Below, one piece after another: positions 1-6,014 of a stretch of 6,706 nt of DNA. Numbering within the stretch: the first letter of the stretch is position 1; every line of letters starts with the position of its first letter. Position numbers and translations under genes: made by a program. Under the pieces are notes generated by a model. It saw only the letters and a list, made by a program, of their open reading frames with translations. It did no database searches and had not been told where the DNA came from. Location of the stretch: NCBI GenBank assembly GCA_030632465.1, contig DAOVUR010000107.1, positions 1-6,706 of the forward strand, in the 5' to 3' direction. The stretch comes from a bacterium. GTDB taxonomy: Bacteria > Verrucomicrobiota > Kiritimatiellia > UBA8416 > CAMZLY01.

Positions 1-979
1 CGATTATCTTATCTGTCAGTTCAGGGGTCTCCAGCAACTGCTTTCTAGCACCTTCATTACCCTGCCCCAACTGTTCGCCATCAAATGATAACCATGACCC
101 ACGTTTTTCGATCAAGCCATACTTAATAGCTGAATCAACTACTGACGCTTCCCATGAAATACCTTGCGCATATAGAATATCAAACTCAGCTTCTGTAAAT
201 GGTGGTGCAACTTTATTCTTAACAACCTTTACTCGTGTACGGTTACCATAAACTTTACCAGTAGAATCTTTAAGCATACCGATACGACGAATATCTAAAC
301 GTACTGAAGTATAGAATTTTAATGCGCGACCACCAGGTGTTGTTTCGGGATTACCGAACATAACTCCTATCTTCTCACGAATCTGATTCGTAAAGACAAC
401 CAATGTCTTTGACTGAGCAATTGCACCCGTCAGCTTACGTAGTGCCTGCGACATCAAACGCGCCTGCAAGCCCATATGAGAATCGCCCATATTACCTTCA
501 AGTTCAGCACGAGGTGTCAACGCTGCAACTGAATCTACTACTACAATATCCAAAGTGTTACTGCGCACTAAAGATTCCGTAATGGTCAATGCTTCTTCAC
601 CAGAAGCTGGCTGAGAAATAAGCAGGTCATCCATGTTAACGCCAATTTTCTTTGCGTAACCTGGATCCATAGCATGTTCAGCATCAACAAATGCAGCCAT
701 CCCGCCATTTTTCTGTGCATTAGCAATTACATGCAACGTCAAAGTAGTTTTTCCTGACGATTCAGGTCCATATATTTCAACAATACGACCTTTAGGCAGA
801 CCACCGACTCCGAGAGCCACATCGAGGGAAAATGCACCCGTAGAAACAACAGGGATTGATGCATCAACTTCAGATTCACCAAAACGCATAATCGCGCCTT
901 CACCAAACTGTTTACGAATCTGAGCCAAAACACCATCAAGTGTCTGTGATACCGCTTCTTTTGCAGGCTTCTTTGCCAT
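1..979 (-). CDS. recA: RecA recombinase, C-terminus cut by window edge
   Basis: RecA forms ATP-dependent filaments on single-stranded DNA in the cytoplasm, drives homologous strand exchange and stimulates LexA self-cleavage. Reading the minus strand from the ATG at 979-977 gives 326 uninterrupted codons starting MAKKPAKEAV and reaching the window edge without a stop; RecA is usually about 340-380 residues, so only the acidic tail region is missing. Visible landmarks are Walker A GPESSGKTT (71-79), the catalytic-glutamate segment FVDAEHAMDP (97-106, E101), Walker B LDIVVVDS (143-150), DNA-binding loop L1 around 155-168, and loop L2 with FTNQIREKIGVMFGNPETT (196-214), followed by the typical GGRALKFYTSVRLDIRR. 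The start is supported by a GAGGGG ribosome-binding site about nine bases upstream. It is divergent from the DinG-like gene. Identity is essentially certain from motif order and near-canonical sequence; no inactivating change is seen. Confidence 0.98.
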   Translation of the reverse strand, partial: MAKKPAKEAVSQTLDGVLAQIRKQFGEGAIMRFGESEVDASIPVVSTGAFSLDVALGVGGLPKGRIVEIYGPESSGKTTLTLHVIANAQKNGGMAAFVDAEHAMDPGYAKKIGVNMDDLLISQPASGEEALTITESLVRSNTLDIVVVDSVAALTPRAELEGNMGDSHMGLQARLMSQALRKLTGAIAQSKTLVVFTNQIREKIGVMFGNPETTPGGRALKFYTSVRLDIRRIGMLKDSTGKVYGNRTRVKVVKNKVAPPFTEAEFDILYAQGISWEASVVDSAIKYGLIEKRGSWLSFDGEQLGQGNEGARKQLLETPELTDKII

Positions 980-988
980 AATAAATAT

Positions 989-994
989 CCCCTC
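989..994 (-). promoter_or_regulatory. recA ribosome-binding site
   Basis: On the minus strand GAGGGG lies nine bases before the recA ATG. It fixes the start codon. It also contrasts with the two plus-strand genes of this window, which have no comparable Shine-Dalgarno sequence. Confidence 0.8.
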
Positions 995-1031
995 TTTTGA
1001 GTTTTATCTTATATATACAATCAAGCTAATA

Positions 1032-1060
1032 AGTATTAAGCTGTAGCGTGCAAGAGTCAA
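1032..1060 (-). promoter_or_regulatory. Probable sigma-70-type recA promoter
   Basis: On the minus strand TTGACT (1060-1055) is separated by 17 bases from AATACT (1037-1032); a one-base shift gives TAATAC with a 16-base spacer. The -35 matches TTGACA at five of six positions and the -10 matches TATAAT at four of six. A transcript would start near 1025, giving a leader of about 45 bases that contains the GAGGGG site. The location directly upstream of recA supports the call; no other equally good pair was seen in the interval. Confidence 0.55.
1041..1056 (-). promoter_or_regulatory. Possible LexA-like operator in the recA promoter
   Basis: The minus strand reads CTCT, eight bases, ACAG, which matches the gammaproteobacterial SOS pattern CTGT-N8-ACAG at seven of eight arm positions. 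It sits between the -35 and -10 hexamers, a normal place for a recA repressor site. Against it, the centre (TGCACGCT) lacks the AT-rich TATATA core, one arm is imperfect, and LexA motifs differ between phyla. No copy of the Gram-positive GAAC-N4-GTTC or alphaproteobacterial GTTC-N7-GTTC forms was found here. No lexA gene is in the window. Confidence 0.22.
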
Positions 1061-1088
1061 GATTTTACGAAGAAAAGGACAAAAAGGT

Positions 1089-1166
1089 TAAAGGCAGTGA
1101 ATAGTGAACAGTTATTGATCTTTTTTAGTAGCTTTTTAGAGCGCACAGGTAAAGGCAGTGAATAGT
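1089..1166. repeat. 17-base direct repeat pair
   Basis: The word TAAAGGCAGTGAATAGT occurs identically at 1089-1105 and 1150-1166, 61 bases apart; both are preceded by GGT or GGTT. The first copy runs on into a 7-base-period phrase (GTGAATA GTGAACA, 1097-1110). A GCGCAC-core copy (AGAGCGCAC, 1138-1146) lies just before the second copy. The spacing is close to that of the neighbouring 63-base duplication, suggesting both arose by similar local duplication. Confidence 0.85.
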
Positions 1167-1181
1167 TTTCTAGAATACCTG

Positions 1182-1282
1182 CAAAGCGCACCGCACCGCC
1201 GAACAAAAATGATTCTGTCACCAATGATTCTGTCACAATTCCTTCAAAGCGCACAGCACCGCCGAACAAAAATGATTCTGCC
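1182..1282. repeat. 38-base direct repeat, two copies, 63-base period
   Basis: Copies at 1182-1219 and 1245-1282 agree at 36 of 38 positions. Each begins CAAAGCGCAC, continues through a GCACCGCCGAAC core and ends AAAAATGATTCTG plus two bases. The two differences are C/A in the core and T/C near the end. The 18-base core of the first copy (1185-1202) recurs exactly at 6022-6039, on the far side of the two plus-strand genes. This is a non-coding repeat family; the unit has no terminal inverted repeat or coding capacity. Confidence 0.9.
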
Positions 1283-1332
1283 GTGCCCTCCGTAGCTCGA
1301 AGAGCGAAGGATGGGTCACCAATGATTCTGTC
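1208..1332. repeat. AATGATTCTG word repeated four times
   Basis: AATGATTCTG occurs at 1208-1217, 1223-1232, 1271-1280 and 1321-1330. Two of the copies belong to a longer identical 18-base word, GTCACCAATGATTCTGTC, at 1217-1234 and 1315-1332. All copies share one orientation. The unequal spacing (15, 48 and 50 bases) and the absence of constant spacers argue against a CRISPR array and for slippage or duplication of intergenic filler. Function unknown. Confidence 0.85.
1286..1315. other. Compact intergenic hairpin
   Basis: The sequence CCCTCC...GGATGGG can pair across a small internal mismatch with an inner perfect stem GCTC-GAA-GAGC (1295-1305). It interrupts the second copy of the AATGATTCTG-ending repeat and is followed at once by GTCACCAATGATTCTG, so it looks like a discrete block placed inside the repeats. 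There is no T-tract on either strand, so it is not a standard intrinsic terminator. Confidence 0.5.
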
Positions 1333-1381
1333 GAATTATCTTTTCAAAGCACAACGCACTTTTTCTCTCTTTTTCAATTTT

Positions 1382-1402
1382 TAACTATTAACTCCTAACC
1401 AT
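1382..1402. repeat. Three-unit 7-base tandem phrase before dinG
   Basis: TAACTAT, TAACTCC and TAACCAT follow one another, giving a 7-base period that ends about 20 bases before the DinG-like start codon. Where a Shine-Dalgarno sequence might be expected, this degenerate phrase is found instead. Confidence 0.6.
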
Positions 1403-1422
1403 TTTATGCAACTATCCCATGC

Positions 1423-4335
1423 ATGCAAAACATTATCGCCATAGAACTAAAAACCACAGGTTCCGACCCTTATGAGGACACTATTATTGCCGTTGCAGCA
1501 GCAATATCACAGCCTGATGGTTCTGTAACATATTTCGGCGAATTAACCCGGCCCACCCCTCTTTTCGACAGTAATGCACCATCAGTACAAATTTCCGATA
1601 CAATTTCACACAACTACGGCATCACCAACAAAATGCTATCAACAGCACGCGGCATAGATGAGGTGCTTGAAGAGCTTCTATCATTTATACCCGAAAACGC
1701 CACTTGTATATCACACAATGCTGACCTCGTGAAAAGCTTCTTACAAACCGCAACCCACGACAAGTTTCTACTACCAATCATTGATTCCCGACAGCTAGCA
1801 GGCATCTGCTTCTCCAACCTACCAAACCACACAACTGATATCATTCTTAACTCATTCAATATCGCACGCTCACCGCAACAGTGGTCAAAAGCTGACTGCG
1901 AAGACACATTAAATGTCTGGCACTGCATTATGAAGGAGATAGCAACATGGCCGGAAGTACTTCTAATAGAGATCAATCACCTTCTAGCCATTCAACGCGG
2001 ACTACCATTAGCGAGATTCTTCAGAGAGATAAGCTCACCGAACTGGCAACAAAACAAGAGCAGCTTACTCGTAGGGCGCGACTTACCAAAAGAACCAGCA
2101 GAACTGATCGATCTATTCCCCGCAGTATGCCGCAACTCCATGCCATACCGCGAACTACCTGAAGAAGATGAGTGGCAACATATTGATATTGAACACATTA
2201 AAGATACGCTAGGTCCTAATGGCGCATTTTCCCAGAATCTCAATGGTTACGAACATCGTGAACAGCAAGTAGCGATGTCAGAATCTATTGCCAACGCATT
2301 CAACAACTCCATGCACTTAATGGCCGAAGCTGGCACTGGTATCGGCAAAAGCCTAGCCTATCTTATTCCAGCTATCTCTTGGGCAACCACCAACAACACT
2401 CCAGTAATAGTAAGCACCAACACAAAGAACCTACAGTCACAGCTTTTCAAAAAAGATATACCACTAATCAAAAAAACCTTAAACATAGACTTTAAGGCAG
2501 CCATAATTAAAGGACGCCGCAACTACTTATGCCATCGCAAACTATTTTACCTTCTAAACAATAGTGACAGCGAGCTTAACCCTAACGAACAAGAAGCTAT
2601 GGTACGAGTACTTGCATGGTCAACACGAACTAAAGATGGCGATATGTCCGACAGCTCCATCATGGAAGATCCCAGTTCGAAATCACTTGCCGCACAACTA
2701 TCATCCACAGCTGACGAATGCCCCGGTGGCAACTGCCCGCATCGCAGCCGCTGCTTCCTCTATTTTGCACGCGAACAATCACTGGCCGCCGATATTGTGG
2801 TTGCCAATCACTCAATCGTCTTTTCCGAGATGGACTCAAATGATAAAGGCGTAATACTACCGCGACATGCACATATAATTTTTGATGAAGCGCATAACAT
2901 TGAAGATGCCGCCACCAGCTGGCTCTCTGTAGAGACATCACAAACACGCATAAGATTTATTCTGCGCCGCCTAATCCGCCAAGCGCATCGCAACAAATGG
3001 CGCGGACTATTAACCAACCTACAGAAAGCTATTGCAGAACATGACGCCAAGCTTGACCAGAAGCTATGCGCAGAAGTTGATAATCTGGCAATGCAGGCTA
3101 TTAAAGGCATTAAGAATGCAAAAACTGATATCGAACTTTTCTATCAGAATCTAAGCTCATCATTTCTTCCAAACGACAGCAACTACTCCTTCAGACTCCG
3201 CCCTGAAGCAAAATCACTTCCCACATGGGAAAAAGTGCAAGAAACACAAAAAGAGATGCTGGCAAAACTTGCAAATATAACGCACTCACTAAAAAGTATC
3301 ATAGAACTGATAGATAGTGATGATCTTATCTTATCTCATAAAGCAGATTTTATTCAGGACATAAATGCATCAATCACCGCACTACGCGAGTTTTGTGACG
3401 ACACAGCTTTCATTATGGACGCCTCTGCCAAAGGTTACGTCTTCTGGATAGAACGAGCATCTCCTCAACAAGGTGGCGCCCGCGCCCTAGCCGCCCCTAT
3501 AAATATCGGAGAGCGACTTGCCCAAGAACTCTACAGTAAACGCCGCTCCATCATCTTCACCTCCGCAACCATGACCGTACGTGGCTCATGTAACTTTCTC
3601 AAAAAACGACTCGGACTTGACCTACTTCCAGCAGAACGACTATCCGAGTTAAATGTTGGCACCGTATTTGACTATAACAATCAGTGCGTCGTGCTAGTTC
3701 CATCATTCTTACCAGAACCAGATTCACGTGAGCAAGATTATGTTACAGAAGTGGCCGAACTACTATCAGAAGTATTCCGACGAACAGACGGCCGCGCGCT
3801 AACGCTTTTTACCAGCTACGCCATGTTACGTAAAACCAACAGAATCATAGGCGAACTACTAGCCGGCACAGGGGTACAAGTACTAGCCCAAGGCGAGTCA
3901 GGCTCACGCGAGAACATCACCGAGCTATTCAAACAGGATATTGCCTCCGTACTCATGGGAACCCACTCCTTCTGGGAAGGCGTTGATATGGTTGGCGAGA
4001 CACTATCCTGCTTAGTCATGGCAAGACTACCATTTGCCGTCTTCACCGATCCAATTATAGAAGCACGCTGCGAGCAGATAGAAGAAGAAGGCGGCAACGC
4101 ATTCATGCACTACTCCGTTCCTAACGCTGTAATCAAATTCCGTCAAGGCTTCGGCAGACTAATACGGCACCGTTCAGACCGCGGCATAGTAATTATTACC
4201 GATCGGCGCATAATCTCTAAACGTTACGGAGACTGGTTCCGCCGCAGCCTACCAGTCCGCACCACAGCTATGCCAGACAAAGATGAATTCCTTGATACAA
4301 TTACACGCTTCCTGGATGAAGAAATCCAATCGTAA
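1423..4335 (+). CDS. dinG: DinG-family Fe-S helicase with degenerate exonuclease domain
   Basis: This 970-residue protein is an XPD/DinG superfamily 2 helicase, expected to unwind damaged DNA, R-loops or stalled forks in the cytoplasm. It has the long Bacillus-type layout: an N-terminal DnaQ-like fold (about 1-175), a linker (175-275), then the helicase. Helicase motifs are Walker A GTGIGKS (304-310), motif Ia STNTKNLQSQL (331-341), DEAH (488-491), motif III TSATM (713-717), motif IV LFTSYAML (795-802), motif V MGTHSFWEGVD (845-855) and motif VI QGFGRLIR (908-915). Cysteines 370, 433, 438 and 444 give the C...C-x4-C-x5-C spacing of the E. coli DinG 4Fe-4S cluster. The exonuclease motifs are eroded: the DxET motif reads ELKT (E8, K10), the second motif has V103 where Asp is expected, and the third has lost its His (Ser155 region). 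The ATG at 1423 is chosen because the domain begins at once after it; no Shine-Dalgarno is visible and an out-of-frame ATG lies four bases upstream. The family is certain; orthology to dinG is likely. Confidence 0.93.
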   Translation: MQNIIAIELKTTGSDPYEDTIIAVAAAISQPDGSVTYFGELTRPTPLFDSNAPSVQISDTISHNYGITNKMLSTARGIDEVLEELLSFIPENATCISHNADLVKSFLQTATHDKFLLPIIDSRQLAGICFSNLPNHTTDIILNSFNIARSPQQWSKADCEDTLNVWHCIMKEIATWPEVLLIEINHLLAIQRGLPLARFFREISSPNWQQNKSSLLVGRDLPKEPAELIDLFPAVCRNSMPYRELPEEDEWQHIDIEHIKDTLGPNGAFSQNLNGYEHREQQVAMSESIANAFNNSMHLMAEAGTGIGKSLAYLIPAISWATTNNTPVIVSTNTKNLQSQLFKKDIPLIKKTLNIDFKAAIIKGRRNYLCHRKLFYLLNNSDSELNPNEQEAMVRVLAWSTRTKDGDMSDSSIMEDPSSKSLAAQLSSTADECPGGNCPHRSRCFLYFAREQSLAADIVVANHSIVFSEMDSNDKGVILPRHAHIIFDEAHNIEDAATSWLSVETSQTRIRFILRRLIRQAHRNKWRGLLTNLQKAIAEHDAKLDQKLCAEVDNLAMQAIKGIKNAKTDIELFYQNLSSSFLPNDSNYSFRLRPEAKSLPTWEKVQETQKEMLAKLANITHSLKSIIELIDSDDLILSHKADFIQDINASITALREFCDDTAFIMDASAKGYVFWIERASPQQGGARALAAPINIGERLAQELYSKRRSIIFTSATMTVRGSCNFLKKRLGLDLLPAERLSELNVGTVFDYNNQCVVLVPSFLPEPDSREQDYVTEVAELLSEVFRRTDGRALTLFTSYAMLRKTNRIIGELLAGTGVQVLAQGESGSRENITELFKQDIASVLMGTHSFWEGVDMVGETLSCLVMARLPFAVFTDPIIEARCEQIEEEGGNAFMHYSVPNAVIKFRQGFGRLIRHRSDRGIVIITDRRIISKRYGDWFRRSLPVRTTAMPDKDEFLDTITRFLDEEIQS

Positions 4336-4341
4336 CCCACA

Positions 4342-4394
4342 ACAGAAACACTACAAATCAAGTAAAATGTAGTGTTGGCTGTCTCAGCCAATAT
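4342..4394 (+). other. Two overlapping, mutually exclusive stem-loops after dinG
   Basis: Stem 1 pairs AACACTACA (4347-4355) with TGTAGTGTT (4368-4376) perfectly, extended past a small internal loop by ACAG (4342-4345) with CTGT (4379-4382). Stem 2 pairs TTGGCTG (4375-4381) with CAGCCAA (4385-4391) round a 3-base loop and can extend to 4372-4394 with two G-U pairs. The arms share 4372-4382, so both cannot form together. The position, seven bases past the stop codon, suggests a transcript end or mRNA-stability element, but no T-tract follows either stem. Confidence 0.5.
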
Positions 4395-4505
4395 GAATCG
4401 TATGTGAGAAAGTGTGTTTGTGAGTATGTGGGATTGAACTGGGGATAGATTTTATCATTTCTTAATAAATACATGAGTTCTATACACCAATTATCTCATT
4501 ACATC

Positions 4506-4549
4506 TTTTATCATTGTATCATTCTAATAAGATATATATATTCTATCTC
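4506..4549 (+). promoter_or_regulatory. AT-rich leader with a possible promoter for the ankyrin/SUMF1 gene
   Basis: TTGTAT (4514-4519) and TATATT (4537-4542) are separated by 17 bases; the -10 matches five of six consensus positions and the -35 only three. Such a promoter would start transcription almost exactly at the ATG at 4550, implying a leaderless message, which fits the absence of a Shine-Dalgarno. The direct repeat TTTTATCATT at 4450-4459 and 4506-4515 and the word TATCTCAT at 4492-4499 and 4544-4551 also lie in this region. The low-complexity AT sequence makes chance matches likely. Confidence 0.2.
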
Positions 4550-5905
4550 ATGAACAGGTCTGGTATAAACTTAGTTACAACAATGCTCGTTGCCATATTG
4601 CTATGTGGCAATCTGTACGCAGCAAAAGTGAGCCCTACTACCGCTGCCCTAGTTAAAGGGATCAAGCAGAACAATATCCAGCAAATTTCTGACACCATAG
4701 TAGATAATGGTCAACTGATTGTTAACACACGTATAGGCGCTGGCGTTACCCCTTTACATATTGCCGCTGCCCTAAATAAAGCTGAAGCAACCCTGATCTT
4801 GTTAAATAGTGGTGCCAAGATAGATGCAAAAACTGATGGTGGATTCACAGCACTACATTGGGCCGCTGGTAAAGATGCATCAGAAGCGGCTACGGTACTC
4901 CTACGGCACGGTGCAGATTTTAACGCAAAGACCGCTAAAGATATCACGCCTCTTCACTGGGCAGCCAATAATAACTCCACCAATGTTCTTGCGCTACTGC
5001 TAGTATCAGGCGCCAACACTTCTGCCAAAACAGTAAGTGGAAAAACTCCACTACACTGGGCAACAGCAAAGAAGGCTGATGCAGCAGCTTTTATTCTAGC
5101 ATACCACATGGTAACAGGCCAGATGACAAGTGAACCTGACCTGACACCTTCACCTCAACCAATAGACTACAGCCCCACTACAGAACCAGTAATAACCATC
5201 TCTACCAACACCATATCACCAAATAATATTGGACGTTCCCTGACAGTTCCATTTGGTTTTGGCAAAACACTTAATTTCACATGGATAGATAGCTTAAATC
5301 TATGGGTAGGAACATACGAAATAAGCAATCTGCAATACAGAAGATATGTGCCAACTCATAACAGTCAGTTTTATGAAGAGCTGAGCCTTAACCATGACAA
5401 TCAGCCAGTAGTATATGTCAGCTGGAATGATGCAAACAACTTCTGTAACTGGCTCAACAAAAATTACCATGACAAGATTCCGCTAGGCAGCAAGTTCCGC
5501 CTACCAACAAGCGTAGAATGGGAAGCTATAGCAAAATGTGGCGACAATAGAGTTTACCCATGGGGCGATGCATGGCCACCAATACGAGGAAATCTTTCTG
5601 ATTTAACAGCACGAAAAGCCTTTAGACACTGGCAAGGCATCAGACTATACGATGATGGACATGCCGTAACATGCCCAGTCGACAAGAGCGCACACAACGA
5701 ATGGGGAATTTACGGAATGGCTGGCAATGTACGCGAGTGGTGTCAAGACTGGTACAATAAAGGAGAAACGTTAAAGATTCGTCATGGCGGTTGCTGGGAT
5801 TTTGATACAGCCACTGGACTAAAGATCAACTCACGCGGCTTTGATCGTCCTGAAGTCAAGTATGACACAATCGGATTCCGCGTAGTTATCACTCCCGATC
5901 AATAG
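4550..5905 (+). CDS. Exported ankyrin-repeat / SUMF1-fold fusion protein
   Basis: The 451-residue product begins with a signal peptide (MNRSGINLVTTMLVAILLCG..., cleavage near A24-A25); the TTG at 4514 would add twelve residues before it and is less likely. C19 lacks a good lipobox. Four ankyrin repeats follow with an exact 33-residue period, the T[PA]LH signatures starting at 67, 100, 133 and 166. A Pro/Ser/Thr-rich linker (about 191-228) leads to a SUMF1/FGE-sulfatase domain (about 233-447) with VVYVSWNDANNFCNWLN (287-303), FRLPTSVEWE (316-325), YPWGD (336-340), YGMAGNVREWCQDWY (388-402), HGGCWDF (412-418), SRGF (428-431) and GFRV (442-445). Genuine formylglycine-generating enzymes carry a copper-binding cysteine pair a few residues after the GGS motif; here the motif is GGCW and the pair is absent, so sulfatase oxidation is not expected. 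I infer a protein-binding or scaffold protein of the periplasm or cell surface. The partner is unknown. It follows dinG by 214 bases and is probably transcribed separately. Confidence 0.9.
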   Translation: MNRSGINLVTTMLVAILLCGNLYAAKVSPTTAALVKGIKQNNIQQISDTIVDNGQLIVNTRIGAGVTPLHIAAALNKAEATLILLNSGAKIDAKTDGGFTALHWAAGKDASEAATVLLRHGADFNAKTAKDITPLHWAANNNSTNVLALLLVSGANTSAKTVSGKTPLHWATAKKADAAAFILAYHMVTGQMTSEPDLTPSPQPIDYSPTTEPVITISTNTISPNNIGRSLTVPFGFGKTLNFTWIDSLNLWVGTYEISNLQYRRYVPTHNSQFYEELSLNHDNQPVVYVSWNDANNFCNWLNKNYHDKIPLGSKFRLPTSVEWEAIAKCGDNRVYPWGDAWPPIRGNLSDLTARKAFRHWQGIRLYDDGHAVTCPVDKSAHNEWGIYGMAGNVREWCQDWYNKGETLKIRHGGCWDFDTATGLKINSRGFDRPEVKYDTIGFRVVITPDQ

Positions 5906-5921
5906 AAAAGTCTCTAGCTTA

Positions 5922-5981
5922 CAGAGCGCACCGTTTCGCGCCCTTCGCGTATTTCGTAGTAATCCTTTTCAGAGCGCACCG
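5922..5981. repeat. GCGCAC-core repeat, two 12-base copies
   Basis: CAGAGCGCACCG occurs identically at 5922-5933 and 5970-5981, 48 bases apart. The same core appears at 1138-1146, 1182, 1245 and (degenerate) 1345-1359 upstream of dinG, and at 6022-6039, always in the same orientation. The copies occur only in the two outer intergenic gaps and not between dinG and the ankyrin gene. Confidence 0.8.
5935..5961. repeat. Three-unit 9-base tandem array (TTCGCG type)
   Basis: TTCGCGCCC, TTCGCGTAT and TTCGTAGTA follow each other directly, with a conserved TTCG start and a variable end. It lies between the two CAGAGCGCACCG copies, in a gap without genes. Confidence 0.7.
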
Positions 5982-5982
5982 C

Positions 5983-6009
5983 ATCCTGTAAATCCTGTTA
6001 ATCCTGTCA
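5983..6009. repeat. Three-unit 9-base tandem array (ATCCTGT type)
   Basis: ATCCTGTAA, ATCCTGTTA and ATCCTGTCA are in direct tandem; seven bases are constant and the last two vary. From memory, very similar ATCCTGT phrases recur as intergenic filler in unrelated bacterial genomes; I could not confirm this here. No coding or terminator role is apparent. Confidence 0.8.
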
Positions 6010-6014
6010 AAACT

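Larger units (their letters stand above)
980..1422. other. recA-dinG intergenic region, repeat-filled, no gene
   Basis: This 443-base divergent gap contains the recA leader and promoter at its left end (about 980-1060) and then nearly 300 bases made almost entirely of short repeated words: two copies of a 17-base word, a 63-base-period duplication, four copies of AATGATTCTG, a compact hairpin and 7-base periodic phrases. I see no convincing promoter or ribosome-binding site for the plus-strand gene. The 70-codon minus-strand frame across 1057-1269 is a translation of the repeats and of the recA promoter and is not called as a gene. Confidence 0.8.

Noticed and set aside
739..939. 66-codon minus-strand frame inside recA
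   Set aside because: It is a shifted frame of recA, whose own frame has all conserved motifs over the same bases.
1057..1269. 70-codon minus-strand frame in the recA-dinG gap
   Set aside because: It starts at TTG without a ribosome-binding site, translates the duplicated repeats (FGGAVRF twice) and runs through the recA promoter; its length is due to repeats without stop codons.
1182..1332. Short CRISPR array
   Set aside because: Only two full repeat copies, unequal intervals, repeats sharing sub-words with the spacers, and no cas gene nearby.
1614..3110. Antisense and shifted frames of 61-120 codons within the dinG-like gene, with a similar one at 3816-4106
   Set aside because: They have no recognisable domains, are rich in Ser/Arg/Cys as expected for shadow translation, and overlap conserved helicase motifs on the real strand.
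4342..4394. Intrinsic transcription terminator for dinG
   Set aside because: The stems are good but neither is followed by a run of T; the following sequence is GT-rich (4399-4431).
4711..4947. 78-codon antisense frame across the ankyrin repeats
   Set aside because: It is a shadow of the 33-residue repeats; the Ala/Ser-rich translation follows from the repeated codons.
5780..5905. Diversity-generating retroelement variable region at the end of the SUMF1 domain
   Set aside because: The C-type-lectin/SUMF1 fold is the usual DGR target, but no near-identical template repeat and no reverse transcriptase are in the window, and adenine-rich AAY codons are not concentrated there.
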